From NCBI RefSeq assembly GCF_905163445.1, contig NC_053200.1, positions 12,028,001 to 12,092,000 of the forward strand: 64,000 nucleotides of DNA, in the 5' to 3' direction. This DNA is from Pararge aegeria. Its lineage: Eukaryota > Arthropoda > Insecta > Lepidoptera > Nymphalidae. A model generated the notes under the pieces. That model saw only the letters and a program-made list of their open reading frames with translations, was not told the DNA's origin and ran no database searches. Positions 23,501 through 38,500 of this stretch are shown here, piece by piece (the first letter of the stretch is position 1; each line of letters begins with the position of its first letter). The translations under genes were made by a program, and so were the position numbers.

Positions 23501-26500
23501 TAACCGACTTCAAAAAGGAGGAGGTTCTCCATTCGTCGGCATGTTGTTTTTTTATGTAGGTATGTTACCCGATTACTCGAAGACGCCTGAACAGATTTGA
23601 AAAATTCCCATTTAAATTTTATAGAAATCGGCCGAGCTGTTATTAAAAAATCAACAATGATGTAACCCAAAGTAGCAAATCTTAGCCTATATTTTTTTGC
23701 TATTTAGTTCCTGGGCGTATGTTAAAGTCTGTTATTAATTTAAAAATATTTTTTGGAATAGGCGTGTTAAAACACCAACAGTATCACTAATTTGCGATTA
23801 AGAGAAACGGTTATAATATCACTAGCTAGGCCCCGCGGTGCCCCGCTGCGAATGAGTTTCGTTTGGTTGCTTTGTCACGACGTGAATGTAGGACGATATT
23901 TAATGTAAATAAATACGTATGTTCCTATAGACACAGAAAATGTATGAATACGTTTAAAAAAAAGGCGGCCAAGGTACAGACACACAGACAAAAATTAAAA
24001 TACAATTTGACTGAGGGCCTTCTAAATTTTTTTTCAAAAAACAGCGACTTCAAAAAATCTCACTTGCCTCCGGAAAACCAGAACCTGAGTACGCCCATGG
24101 TCTATGTCATGCTCAACTCATTCCTTTCAACTAAATCTATGACGAAAATTCAGTCGATTGGTACCTAAGTTAGGACGTGAATAAAGGACAAACAAACATA
24201 CTTTCGCATTTATAAACCGATAACTAAAACCTATAATTTTCTCTAAAAAAACAACGATCCAAAGTAAGTAATTAGTTCTGATTACATCATTGCTATAACA
24301 GGTTCGAATGTTTGATCAAATCGGTTAGTTCGCCTTTTTTCAAACCAGTTTGTCGGCGCATTCTGGGATACTATTGCATATGTTTATATTGCGTTGTATA
24401 ATGGGCTACATTCAGTTGCCCCAGTTTAAAGGTATTAAAAGTTTTATCACGTTTTTTTTCGCGTTATCCTTTAAAAAACTTACTTTGGCATCGAAATTTA
24501 TTATTCTTTGACGGCCGAGTGGCGTAGTGGGCAGCGACCCTGCTTTCTGAGTCCAAGGCCGTGGGTTCGATTCCCTCAACTGGAAAATGCTTGTGTGAGT
24601 AACATGAATGTTTTTCAGTGTCTGGGTGTTTATCTGTATATTATAAGTATTTATGTGTATTATATTCATAAAAAAATATTCATCAGCTACCTCAGTACCC
24701 ATAACACAAGCTACGCTTACTTTGGGGCTAGATGGCGATGTGTGTATTGTCGTATTATATTTATATATTTATTTATTCTATGTATTACTTTGGCATTAAA
24801 ATGAATTATTATATTCAATCTATGTATTATTATATGTTTAATGAGAATTTCGTGACTCTACTTCTAACTACGTTACTCATTGAGAGTACCGGAACGCAAC
24901 CAAAGCAGAGCCGGCCTAACGCGAGGTTGAGGGAAAAGAATCCGAATACCCGAGATATATTCATTATTATACCTAGGTACCTAATTTTACTCGGTTTACT
25001 GTCGCCGGGCCGAGTATTGATTAGAAGCAGGCGTTACTTTGCGGAATTCCATGATATATTATGAAAATTAAGCTTAATTTGCTATACTCCGCGAAAAGCA
25101 GGAGCAAGGAGGTGTCGAGTATAAGGATCGGAGAAATTATAAATTACACCATACAGATACTCCTGCTTTTCGCGGAGTATAGCAATTTAAGATTAATTTT
25201 CATAATGTGCCCTAGCCAAGTTTACCGAGTTACTCGGTTCAGGTTTTCACAAGTTTGAAGAGCAAAATCGGGTCACACTTTTCAATTTATTATATAAGGT
25301 AGGAATTGAGAAAGGGCAGATAATCGGTATATCCTTAAAAGTTTCTACGGGTATTTTATGCATAAAACCGCATCAGTCACCACTATCCGTTCTGAACTTT
25401 CTCTTGAAAATCGTTTTTTTGTTTTTTTTAACACACACATTGCCATCAGCTAGCCCCAAAGTGAGCGTAGCTTGTGTTATCGGTAATAAGATGAATGATG
25501 AATATTTTTATAAAAATTAAAAAAATACATACTTACTTATTATTTAAAGATAAACACCCAGGCACTAGAAAACATTCATTTACATTTTCCAGCTGTCGGA
25601 ATCGAGCCCACAGCCTTGAACTCAGAAAGCAGGGTCGCTGCCCACTGCGCCAATCGGCCGTCACGTTGACTTCAAGAGCATTTAATCTCTTCCACGTTTA
25701 GTCTATGGCATTCTACATACATTGTATTACTTAGTGGGTGTTTGTCGGTCTGTCTGTGTCTGTCAATGTTCTGTCGAAATTTTCTACTAGTCGTACCGTG
25801 TATAATATAATGACACTGTATGGAACGCGTCACACCGACTGCGCTCCGTGCATTCAGTGTGTAGTGCCCTTATAGCGTTGATAACCGAATTATACACAAG
25901 GTCATAGGGTCACAATGTTATTGTTATCAGTCTAGAGTCTAGACTATACTTAATTTATTTAAATAAGAAACACTCAGACTAAGAAATTTTAACACAAACA
26001 TATAACATTTAAAAATATTAACTACACATGTACATTATTCTACTAGTCAAGCCCTTCATTTCATATCCATATTTTGGGAGTTGTAGGTAAAATGTAATCT
26101 GCTATTTTGTGGCGGCTTGGATCGACTTTATCAAATATAGCTTAGATCACCTAAAGCAACTTTCAAAGATAAAAAAACAAAATCGAAATCGGTTCATCAG
26201 TTCGGGAAATATGATGCCACATATTTCCGAACGGAAACGATACACGTCAAACTTATAACACCACGCCGTTTTTGCGTCGGGTGTTTGCTAAAATACGCAA
26301 AAAGAGACGTTAACTATCTTCTCATTCGTCACAACTTTGTTCAAAAAATTAATAAGTATGTAAAAAACATAAAATATCGCATAAAACTGCAAATTGTACA
26401 TAAAATACCTAACTATCACATTGACTGGTATAACGACGTCCTGGCAACATGTACAAAGTCCATGTTTCGTAAATACATGACCTGCCAACAATGCATCGAT

Positions 26501-29500
26501 CGATCATTAAACTTCTATACCTACTTACTTAATATTATAAGAAGGGAAGATTGTTTTGTTTGTTTGGACTTATTATAACAATTTCTTAGCAATAAAATAT
26601 TAGGTTATCATGAAGTAACATATTAAGCAAAGAAAATTGCAATAATACGTGGCAAAGTGGTAAAATGTTGTCTATAAAATTCATTCTAGTACGCTGAGAA
26701 AACTATTGATGATAGGTACATAGGTACATACTAAATATACACTGGAATACTAGAAGAAAAGAAGAAGTCTTTATTGCACATAGAAAGCCAGGTTAACAAA
26801 ATAAACGACAGAAAAAAACATATGCGCAAAGGCGGCCTTATCGCTTGAAGCTATCTCCTTTGGTTTAGGAAACATATTCCATAAAAACTACTCCTAGAAG
26901 ATCCTAGTCATTATTTACCTTTAAAAAATCTGCGAATTAATATATCTAACTGTCATAGTTAAGCCACGATATGAGGTTTATAAAATGGTCAATATAACAT
27001 TGCTTTCGACATTTTAGGTCACGCGGGTGATACCGCGGGAAACAACTAGTTATATATCATAAATGGCTGACTGTTTTTTATGTTTGAACACGCTAATGCT
27101 GGAACAAATTACTGCTTAAACACTGCTGTTATATATTTTTTTTAACTAAGCAATTATAAATCACTTGCAATGACGTTGAAGGAAAACATGGGTAACCTAC
27201 AAGTCTGACAATGCTCCGTAACGTTATTAAATGCGTGCGATGTCTACCAATCTCGGTGGCGTGCACAGGGCTTTTGAGCAGGATAGGCAGAGAGAGATAA
27301 AGCAGAAAGACGGCATAAAATGGCAAAATTGCCCTCCTATACGAGTAATATACAAGTTTTAGGGCAGAAAGTGCTTTTGTGCATGTATGAAGCGCACGCC
27401 GCTGACCAATCTGCATTTGGCCAGCCTTGTAAAGTGAAACTGTGTCTTTGTGCCTTGTGGGGAGAGCTTTGGCCTCCCCTTCGGAGGGTCCGAGTTTGAT
27501 CCTCGGCACGCACTTCTAATTTTTCGGAGTTAATAACCAAAGCAATTAAAATACTACTTGCTTTAACGTTGAAGTAAAACATTGCGAGGAAACCTGCATA
27601 CCTTGAGAATTATCTCTGATGTTTATCTAAATAAGAAATAAATATACTACGACATTACACACATCGCCATCTAGCCCCAAAGTAAGCGTAGCTGGTGTTA
27701 TAGGTACTAAGATGCCTGACGAATATTTAATAATATACATAAATACTTGATAATATACTACCTACTAATAACACCCAGACACTGAAAAACATTCATGTTC
27801 ATCACAAACATTTTTCAGAAAGCAGGGTCGCTGCTCACAGCGCCAATCGGCTGTCTTATCGCAAAATACATATTTCATCATCATCATCATATCAACCCAT
27901 AATTTAATGAGCAGGGGTTATAACCGTAGTCCACCACGATTGACCTGTGCGGATTGGTGGACCCCAGTGCGTATATTCATCAGCTATCTTAGTACCCTTT
28001 ACATAAGCTATGCTTTGTTTGGGGCTAGATGGCGATGTGTGTATTGTCGTTGTATATTTATTTATTGCAAAATACACGTAAATAAGGTGTTACATATTAA
28101 GAGTACTTTGTATCGCCAGTAATTTAGCATTTTAAATAATAAAAGGTTACAAAAGCAAACTGAATTGATTCTCAAAAAAAAAAAAAGTGTGATCAATGAA
28201 TTGCCACTTAATTAATAACGATTAAAGTTAATTATGAAATTGTAAAATGTTTGTGTTTTCAACATGAATTATTTTCAGTGTCAGGATGTTTATATTATAA
28301 GTATATATGTATATTATTCATTAAAATATTGCCCAGTCCTTTTAGTAAGTACCCTTAACAAAAGCTACGCTTACTTTGGCGATCTTCTTCTTCTTCTGGG
28401 CAGTTTCCGCACGTAAGCGCTTCGCTTGTTGTACGTGTACTTTGGCGATGTGTGTATTGTAAAAAAAAAAAACATTAAAACTATTATTTATTTAACTATT
28501 ATATACTAATGTATCTTTGGTATCTCCACAGCCACCAAAAGGTTTCGTCAACATGCTCGACGATGTGGTAATCTTTAACGACCCCTACGGAGTGGTCCTC
28601 ATCATCGGAGCGTGGAACTACCCCCTTCAGTTGCTACTGTTGCCGTTTGCTGGTGCCATCGCGGCGGGCAACGTCGTGATCCTGAAGCCTAGCGAGCTTG
28701 CGGTGGCCAGTGCTAAGTTCATAGCTGAAACCTTGCCCAAATACTTGGATAATGTAAGTTTTTCACTACTAGTACAGCTTTGATGAGTGTTTCAATATAA
28801 GTAGAGCCTCGTCCGTTCAGTCCGCCTAATTGAAAGAAAGAAAGAAAAAAATATTTTTTACATTCCGCCACACATTACAATATTCACAACACCCCATATG
28901 TTATATGTGGCACAACCTAGGAAAAAAAAAAAAAGGTGCCAGCGCTGATTTTCAGTTGGCACCTTGTACCTGGTAACACCACGGAAATACGTAGCCATCC
29001 ACACTTTATTATTCCAGAGAATGTTAAAGTCAATTTCTTCAAGTTGACGGCTGATTGGCGCAATTTGCAGCAACCCTGCTTTCTGAGCCCAGGGCCGTGG
29101 GTTCGATTCCCACAACTGAAAAATGTTTGTGTGATGAGCATGAATGTTTGTCAGTGTCTGGGTGTTTATATGTATATTCTAAGTATTTATGTATATTATT
29201 CATAAAAATAATCATCAGTCGTCTTAGTACCCTTAACAAAAGCTACGCTTACTTTGGGGCTAGATGGCGGTGTGTTTATTGTCGTAGTATATTTATTCAT
29301 TTAATTTTTAAATGATTTTTCTTTACACTTGCAGGATGCATTTATAGTAGTAGAAGGTGGTCCAGAAGAAACGACAGAACTTCTTAAGCAAAAGTTCGAT
29401 TACATCTTCTATACGGGAGGCACTAACGTCGGCAGGATTGTCTATTCGGCAGCGACCAAGAACCTGACTCCTGTCACTTTGGAGTTAGGTGGGAAGAGGT

Positions 29501-32500
29501 TAGTTTCTTTTATGTCTTAATTTTATACCATTATTTGTAATAAAAATAATAAATATATACTACATTAAGCACGTAAGCGTAGCTTGTGTTATGGCTACTA
29601 AGATAAGTGATGAATTATTTTCATCACACAAAACTTTTTCTTGTTGCGGGAGTCGAACCCACAGCCTTTGACTCAGAAAGCAGGGTCACTGCTCACAGCG
29701 CCAGTCGACATTCAAATCAAAACAATATCACCAAACTACTAGTTGTTGCACGCGTTCTTCGTCCGCTTTTCTTGTTTCAAAATCGGCGTTTTTTTTTTTG
29801 TAAACGAATTAAGTTTCAATAAAATAAAAAAATCAGTAAAAGTGCTTTCCCTTTAAAAGTTCTAAAAAATAGTCAGCGACAGCATATGTCTATCCCTTAA
29901 GGATGACTTATACGAGGACGGAGTCGCGGCGCACCGCTAGTTTATCATATATTTGTATCTTTTTAGGCTTTATCAAGAATACTATCACTTCAATACTAAT
30001 CCTATTAAAGTATTTTTGTAATAGGATTAAATTGGTTAATTAGATTTTTGGTAACCCAGTTCTGTAGTGAAGCCCAATGGAATCACGTTTGAAAACTATA
30101 TAATATGTTAATACTGTTTTGACTAAATAAATAAATACTATGACAATACACACATCGCCGTCTAGCCCCAAAGTAAGCGATGAATATTTTTATGAATAGA
30201 ATACACATAAATACTTATAATATACAGATAAACACCTAGACACTGAAAACATTCATATTCATCACACAAGCATTTTCCAGTTGTGGGAATCGAACCCACG
30301 GCCTTGGACTCAGAAAGCACTTAACTTACGATAACAAAAAAAAACACCCGGCTAAGTTTGTTCTGGGTTTCTTCTTAGACCAGGACGCGTTTGGAACGCT
30401 CGTAGCTTTAGTTTTAAGTTTACGAATGCGGTTATCGCCATCATCTCACTACCGTGTAATTCTTATGTACGCATATAGGTGAAAAGTGTCACTGTGGCAC
30501 TTTTAATTACTTTAGCCTACTTGAATAAAGATATTTTTGACTTTAACTTTGACTTTGTACTAGTTGAACAATACAAAAAATACCTATATATTTAATTATA
30601 TAACACAATGACCATAATATTATTTATCGAATGTTCATGATCAGATAGTTTCTATACAACCGTATAATTATATATTTTGCCCTTGAAATAGACAATAGAA
30701 GCATATTTTATAAAGGAATGAGTTTTTGTACCAATTCTTTTGCCCCATTGACGCAGTGGTGCGCGGTGTGGTCTTATAAGTGGATGGTCCTAAGTTCGTT
30801 CCCAGGGATCTATTTGTGAATTTATAATTTATGAATTTTCTCTGGTCCGTGGGATTGAAGTGGCAAGTCCCGGGTTTGTTCCCGGACAGGGAGAATTTGG
30901 AAATTATAATTTCTTAATTTTCCTTGTTCTGCAGGTATAGCATAGGCAGGAAACGAAAATATATCCCCCGATTATATCCCATGATTATGAAAAGGGATAT
31001 AATTAACGTACCCACCTTCTAAAGCACGGGAATATTCAATAGGAGAAGTTTACCCCCCGTTTATTAGTACACATATAATATTATTTCAACTTATGCGCCA
31101 GTGGTGTGAGAGTTGATAAAACTGTGAGAGAAGATACATTATTATCCTTTTCCCGAGGCTATAATAGTCTCCTGCCCATGCTAGCCGTGCTGGTCTGGTG
31201 AAAAGCTTCGGCTAGCAGTTGCGTGCACTTCATACATGCATAAAAGCTCTGCCTACCCTAAAATTTTTGTATAACTCATAAATGCAAAGGATTTTTCCAT
31301 TTTATGGCATCGTCCTTCTTTATGCATACCCTGGTAAAAACAAACCCTGTGCACGCCACTGTCGGCGGAATTTAGCGATGCTGAGAAACTAATGAAGGGT
31401 TTAATACAACTTCCATACCCCTAACAAGTTAGACCGTTTTTTTGCATCTTCTTATATTCGATTGCAGTCGGCACCAGGTGAGATTGCAGTCAAGCGGGCT
31501 AACTTGTAGTGGAATAATATAATAAGTATTACTCTACGTTACTTCAACCGGTTTATTTATAATTTTAAAATAACCTTGTAAAGTATAAAAGTATAATTAC
31601 ATATATGCATTTAAAAATATTCCATGCTTGAACGGTCTTGATACATTGAATTAAAATATTAACTTATGTAGCCTATTATAAGTTACTTTTCGTTCTTTGT
31701 GCGCCACTCGATACAAATATTTTTTTTTATACCTACAAGTTAGCCCTTGACTGCAATCTCACCTGCTGGTAAGTTATGATGCAATCAGGTATAGCAGTTA
31801 TACTAAACTTTCTACGCGACATGGTACCGGAACGTAAAATCGCTTAGCTTCACGTCTTTGTCGGTGGTGTGGTAACTAGCCACAGACGAAGCCTCCCACC
31901 AGACAATCTTTTTAATGCGAAATACTCACGGTGCGTTCCGACATCGTAAAAGCAACATCCAAGATACTTCCTTTATGAAGTCGACCCATTAACGGCACTC
32001 CTACAGGGCTAGGCTCTCCTACCACTATGAGAAGGGGTTAAGGCCGTAGTCCACCATGGCCCAGTCCGGTTGATGAACTTTACATACCTTTGAGAACATT
32101 ATTTAGAACTCTCAGGCATGCAGGTTTCCTTACGATGTTTTCCTTGGCGAGTGCTGTGATTCGAACTCGATAGTGAAGCTAATACGCTATCACACTTCTG
32201 TTGATGTTGACTTCACAACGTACTATTTCTAAATGAAGTAAACCAAATGAGATTAATTATTAATTTTTCTTCTTAAGAATAAGATTGAAAGTACATTGTA
32301 TTTTTCCCCCCCAGTCCAGTGTACATAGACAACACGGCCGACATGGAAGTAACAGCTAAGCGTGTTCTTTGGGGCAAATTTATCAACGCGGGCCAAACTT
32401 GCATTGCCCCAGATTACGTGCTATGTACTAAAGAAGTCCAGGACAAATTCGTGGAATATTCGAAGAAGATATTGAAGGAATGGTACGGAGAGGATCCTCA

Positions 32501-35500
32501 GAAATCACCGGACCTATGCAGAATCATCAACAGCCGACACTTTGGGTGAGATTTTGCTTATGTATCCAGGCTGTCGAAATAACAATACATTAATCGCATC
32601 GACAGTTGGAGAGCCGTAACTTAGTGGTCAAACCGCTCAGGCTCGATTGCCAGAGAATCGCAGGTTCAAATCCTGTCGGTTCCGAACATTTGTATATGCG
32701 TTTTAAAGAAGAATGCCGGATGTTGTATGGAATTTGGTTTCACATAGTACTTATAAGGTGCCTTCTTGGAATTTATCTCATTTTGAAGGATTTAATAATT
32801 ACAATACATTACCAAAAACATTAAAACTCTAGTTCGCCGGATTTCAGAGTTACATGCAAATGAAGTTCGTGAATTAAGGTTATTTTTGACACATGCGATT
32901 ATTGTACCTACCTATTGATGGTACTGTTCACAATATATAAGAACCACTAATCTATTTCAATAAAAGAGGCTTGAGATTTGAGAGGTTTTATTTAAAAAAT
33001 AAAAACTTAAATTTTGATACCAATTTAAATGAGGCACCAAACGAAACAGTGTTCCGGCATTCTCCTTTATAAAAATTTATATTTCCTCCAAGTGTAGGTA
33101 AAAAGACTATAAAAATTAATAAAATAATAATAATAACAATAGATTATTTTTTACTTTTAAAACGTCAAGTCGTGTGAATCCACCGAGAAGAAGAAATTCA
33201 GCAGTGCATCTTTTCCAACGTCAAAAATTTGCAATTTAACATCCGCTTTTAAATCTTGTGAACCATTTACAAAATTTGCGTTTTTATGCACAAATTTTCA
33301 GTCGCCTCCAAACACTATTAGATGCAAGCAAAGACAAAGTAGCGCTCGGCGGTCGTTATGACGCACAAGAGCGATTTATCGCCCCGACAATACTAACCAA
33401 CGTCACACCCAACGAGAAAATAATGGAGGACGAAATCTTCGGCCCGATATTACCGATTGTGCCCGTGGAAAACGCTTACGAAGCTATCAAATTCATTAAC
33501 GAAAGGTATGTTCCGTGCACACTACATAATATAAAAGTTCAGACATAAGTCATAAGTTCATAATAATATGCAAATATTACAACCCATACGAGATAATACT
33601 CCATTATGATTTGTTGCAGTACACTCGAAAATTTTCGGAATTGTTCCCAACTCAATTTGTACTAAAATAACAATTTACTAGAAGTATTTCTAAATAATTT
33701 CAGATGACCAAAGAATTTCTAAATCTTAATTCTAAATTTATCTAATGATATATGATTCATGAATTACGAAAAGCGTATTTTTATATATATTCGAATTTCG
33801 AAGTAAGAGTGGTATTTTTTTTTAATAAATAAAGATCCGTCATTACAGGTGAAACGCTAAATTCAACATTATGGCGTCACGTTGGTTTTTTTTGTGAACT
33901 TCAAAAATCTCTGCGTAGATGAAGTATTTTGTGATTTCAAACTATCAGTTGCTGTTTTTGTTAACAATACCAAAATTAATAATCTTTAGCCATGGAACAA
34001 GGTCTTATTGAAGCTCTTATTTGTCTATGACGTCACGTAGGTGACCATGACAGGTGGCGAGCGTTTTCTGGGAAAATATTTTTTTTAATATAATTTGCAG
34101 TTAAACCTATTAATTTCTCTAGAACTCAGACATTTTTTTGGATAAAGTACATACTTCCGAAGGTCATATTGCATATTTAGAAAATTAGTCATCTAGCCTA
34201 GAGATTTATTTGTTTATTTAGAATGCTTTATTGCACAAACTTAAAAACAAAACAAGAAACACACAAGAAAAGAAAAAAAAATAGTTAAAAATAAAAACAA
34301 TTAAAAAAATAAAATAAAAATTAAGTTAAATACAGTTGTGTGCAAAGGCGGCCTTATTTCAAAAGCAATCTCTACGAAAAGAGATCTACAGTAAGAGGGA
34401 GATTGAGATTGTAAGAGGCAGAAATAAGCATGGTCCTACTACCATTCTTATTTCTGCCGCCAAGCAGCATTGTTGTGTTCCGGTCTGAAGGGTACGGTTG
34501 CCGGTGTTAATTACAGGCACATGAGGCTTAACAACTACGCCTCAGGTTAACGGACACAAAGAGAAACCTTGTAGGTAGTGTTTCTTGCATGCCCTACGAA
34601 GTTTAGCTCTGTTTCTCAGCCATCTGCTTGGTCAATCAACCAAAAAAAAACCATACCGAAAAAAATCGTCCCTGAAAATTCTGTTTCTACTCTAATCTCT
34701 AACCTACTTATTAATAAACGTGGCAGAACGTCGCAATAGTTACACCAGTGTCTCCACCACACTTCAACTGGCACTCAATGACATTCATTGGCATTTGAAA
34801 GGATCTGTACCTTTAAAGTGTCAACAAATGGATAAACACTATTTAGCTATTCCAACGTCAAGCCACGTTTATCAATCTAGGGGTAGGGATCCAAGGGCCC
34901 TACAAATAAACTTGGCATAACGTACGAAATGTTATGCAGTGTTTTTATATTATGTGATAGGCCACGTTTAGTTGTAATTCTAAAATATTGAGGAATCAAG
35001 AGTCATTATTAGGTTCAAAATAATATAACGTAATAATCCTGTATACAAATCAAAATGGAGTGCACTTTTATAACGGGACCCTTTGAAATTAGTGAGCATT
35101 CTGGAGCATAATGATTATCACTATTAATATTCGCCAGATTTTGCTTTCGGATGGGCCACGTCATTAAAAATACTACCTTATGCAGTACTGATAAGGCTGA
35201 TAGTCGCAATGATTTTTGGGTGTTATTTAATTGGTCATTGATTTTGCAGGACACAGTTCTCAATTGGTTTTCATAACATTGCCATCATAATGGGTGGTGC
35301 TTAATGCATTGGAAAGTGTGAAAGTTTTTTTTATCTATTAAGGTGTTTGAATTGGCTCACGTTGATATGTTGATATGTGTATACGTGGGTGTGTGTCCGT
35401 GTGTGTGTGCGTGTTTTTGTGAGGGTGATGTCAAATATGTTGTTGCACTGATAAAACAAGAATGCATCTTGACACTTTGTATTTTTTAAATATTAAATTA

Positions 35501-38500
35501 AGCGGTGTTAAATAATTTATGGACATTTGAATTACCTTACGTCATTTTGCAGTAATCTTCTTTTTGTTGTGATATTTAGTGTAGTAGAACATTCACAGTT
35601 AAGGATTTTAAACCATTTAAAATAATATATTTTAAGTACTTTATGTTTGGGGAATAAAGGTCAGTGTTAGCGACATCTAGTATAAAATGCTAGTTTATAG
35701 ATTCAACTTTACTTAAATCTGTTCGCTTCACGGTCCTACAAAAAGCCTTTGGGCAATTTGAGCTCAGGAGATTAGGTTATTGTTGAGCCGAAATTTCAAA
35801 GTTATTATTACTCAAATCAAAAATAGTCGTCTATGCAATATTATGTATGCTAGTATTTTTGGGATGTTACGGAACGCGATGACGACAACACATCTGGAAA
35901 TCCTAATGTGGAAATCATAGACTTTATCTGTATTCTTGGGTTACTTTTTATGTTTGTTGAAATAAATAAATTCTAACGGAACGCATCCTCAACAAGCCGA
36001 TCCCGTGAAAGGATTCCGGTTGCCTCTGCACTATTCGACAATACTCCTACGAGCATTATGTGCTTCTAAAAGCACCCATCCTTTGAAAATAAAAAAAAGT
36101 ATTATTATTTTTAATAGCCTGCTCATATCTGGACTAAAGGCAAACATTCGAGCAACCAACAACTACAAATTCAGCGAACATTTTGTACGGACCAAGTACT
36201 TCAATAAGAATTTTAAAATGATTGTAATCCAGCATATCCAAAAACGCTGCAAATTATTTTCACCGCCTAATTTAACATTTCAAGGTCATTGCGTACTAAT
36301 GTGAGACGATACCAAGCGATTTATTTAACAACTCAATCGATTTATCGTAAACTCCGTGCGCGATCCAGTTACAACTTAGTTAGGACCATTTCAGGGAGCA
36401 TCCATTAGTCCTATATCTCTTCAGCCGGCAAAGCAACATACACACGCTGTTCACTGAGCAGACTCGCTCGGGCAGTGTCTGCGTGAACGATACGATCATG
36501 TTTTATGGCGGTAAGGAGACGTGGTATAGGTACATACAGCCCTAGAACCAAACTTTTATAACGCAATACATACGATAAATGCCAATAAACTGTGGCTAAC
36601 GAAAGAGATAACTTATGTCAACACACTTCGAAGTTATTTTGCCGTAAGAGAGAAAAGGACAGTTAGTATCCGTGCCCATTTCTCTTGCTCGCATTATGAC
36701 ACGTCAAACGCTTTTTTTATTAGTTATCTTTTTTCGTTGACCTTTGTCTGGAATCCATACAAAATTCAGCGATTAATAAAGTTTGTTTTTTATTCGCGTT
36801 GTCGTGCTGTTTATGTGTATCTAAAAAAAATTAGTTTGGTTCTATGGGTAGATCTTAGACCGAATTTTTCGCTATTTCAATAGGATGATTTTTAGCCTAA
36901 ACAAGTAACAAATACAAAATAAAAACCAACCATGGCAATATATAAATTCTAGAGTTTAAATTGTTTTAAGCGATATTCAAATTTAACTGGCCTGACAGAC
37001 AGTGTTGGTCGGTCAGTAACAGTTGGTCTATATGCTTGAGTTCTTACGAAAAGTCTAAAGAAAAAATTACTTTTATTTTTATGCCCGAGAAACCTATTTT
37101 GCACTAGAATATGGGTTTTTTGATAGCTATGCTCCAGCTATTACATACAGCTATAGCTATATATATACAGCTATAGCTCGTTCCAGCTATTTACGAAGTG
37201 ATGCGTATACCGGCGAAGAATATTTATTTTGTATACTGACAGATAAATAATAGCTTTACAATTAAATATATAAACTCCAGCTGAAATCTACATGAGGTCA
37301 ACCGTTTTTATATACTAAATATTATTTGCCTTGTGAATCTTTTTTATTGTTCTTGGATACAATAATCATGACTGTAGGATTAAAAATTTCAATCACATTA
37401 ACTTTTAATCATGCAGAATAAAAATTTTCATATTTAAAACTTTGTTAAACATATAGCGAAAAATTCTGCCACTGGAAAGAAACGCTTTGCAAATTGAATC
37501 ATTAAATAATTGTTAACATTATTACGTTGAACTTTTATTCAAGTATTTATCGGGAAATATCGAATTATATGAGTCACTTTGTGAAGCGTACATAAAAATA
37601 TAATACATTATAATAAAAGTGTATGTAGCTATATAATATTTTCGACAATTCGTCTCTAATGGGTTCTCAGTGTATTTATAGAAAGCGTTTTCGAGGTCAC
37701 GTCATTTTATTTATCAAATGATAATATCATTAAATAAATAACTCTTAAATTAGTTATAATTTCTGAAAATTTTTAGATAGAAGCTTTTTATATGAATGGC
37801 CGTCAAAGATGCGACGTCGAAAATGTTATTATAAATTAAACTTATTTCTTGCATATCATGGTGGTGGTTATGAAATTCGGTGATGGCTATTGAATGATAG
37901 TGCTAATTGGTGATGGAAATTGAATGCAATTAGGAATTGGTGATGAAAATTATGGTGTGATAACTAGGTATTATAGAGTTTTCTGGTGATGGATTACTCA
38001 TTACTTATTATATAATCTGTGTAAAATAGAATGATTTTAAAACAACTGTAGAGCCTTAAATTATTATTATTTATGATTTTTTTTACGCTTATATTTTTTA
38101 TTTCATGAAAAACCGAAAGGCCAATTAATGGGCATGGCACTCAAATGTTAAAATTACCATTTTTGACATTTCATTGATTTAATATGTTACTATCGTGACA
38201 TTTACAAGAATGTATTATTTTTATATTAAAGGTGCCGTTAAATTGAAATATTCTTTTATATTAAATAATAAATATCTCGAATAAGAACGAAATAGAATTC
38301 TTGTAATTTATTTGTAAAAAAATCACTAATATTGGTTTATGTTTCTTTAAAAGCTTGTCTATGCCTTGAGCAAGAATAGGTATTACTAAAATCTATGGTT
38401 GTATAACGATGGCGGTTTATATTATCTGTGGTAGGGAAAAACCGCTGGTGTTCTACGTGTTCACCACAGACGAGGCAATGCGGAAGAATTTAACGGAGAA

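Noticed and set aside
26285..26578. 97-aa ORF with Cys residues in ALDH intron 3
   Set aside because: Overlaps an opposite ORF of similar length, no family signature, no start context; considered chance.
31473..31777. Inverted repeat that looked like a MITE
   Set aside because: The arms are 3' ends of two separate repeat-J copies that extend outward (compare 2840-3118), not terminal repeats of one element.
32608..32685. tRNA-like sequence in ALDH intron 6
   Set aside because: The T arm is good, but the acceptor stem does not pair and no proper anticodon arm is visible; treated as a SINE head.
36005..36304. 99-aa plus-strand ORF upstream of exon 8A
   Set aside because: No motif, no splice or phase fit with the ALDH exons, AT-driven composition.
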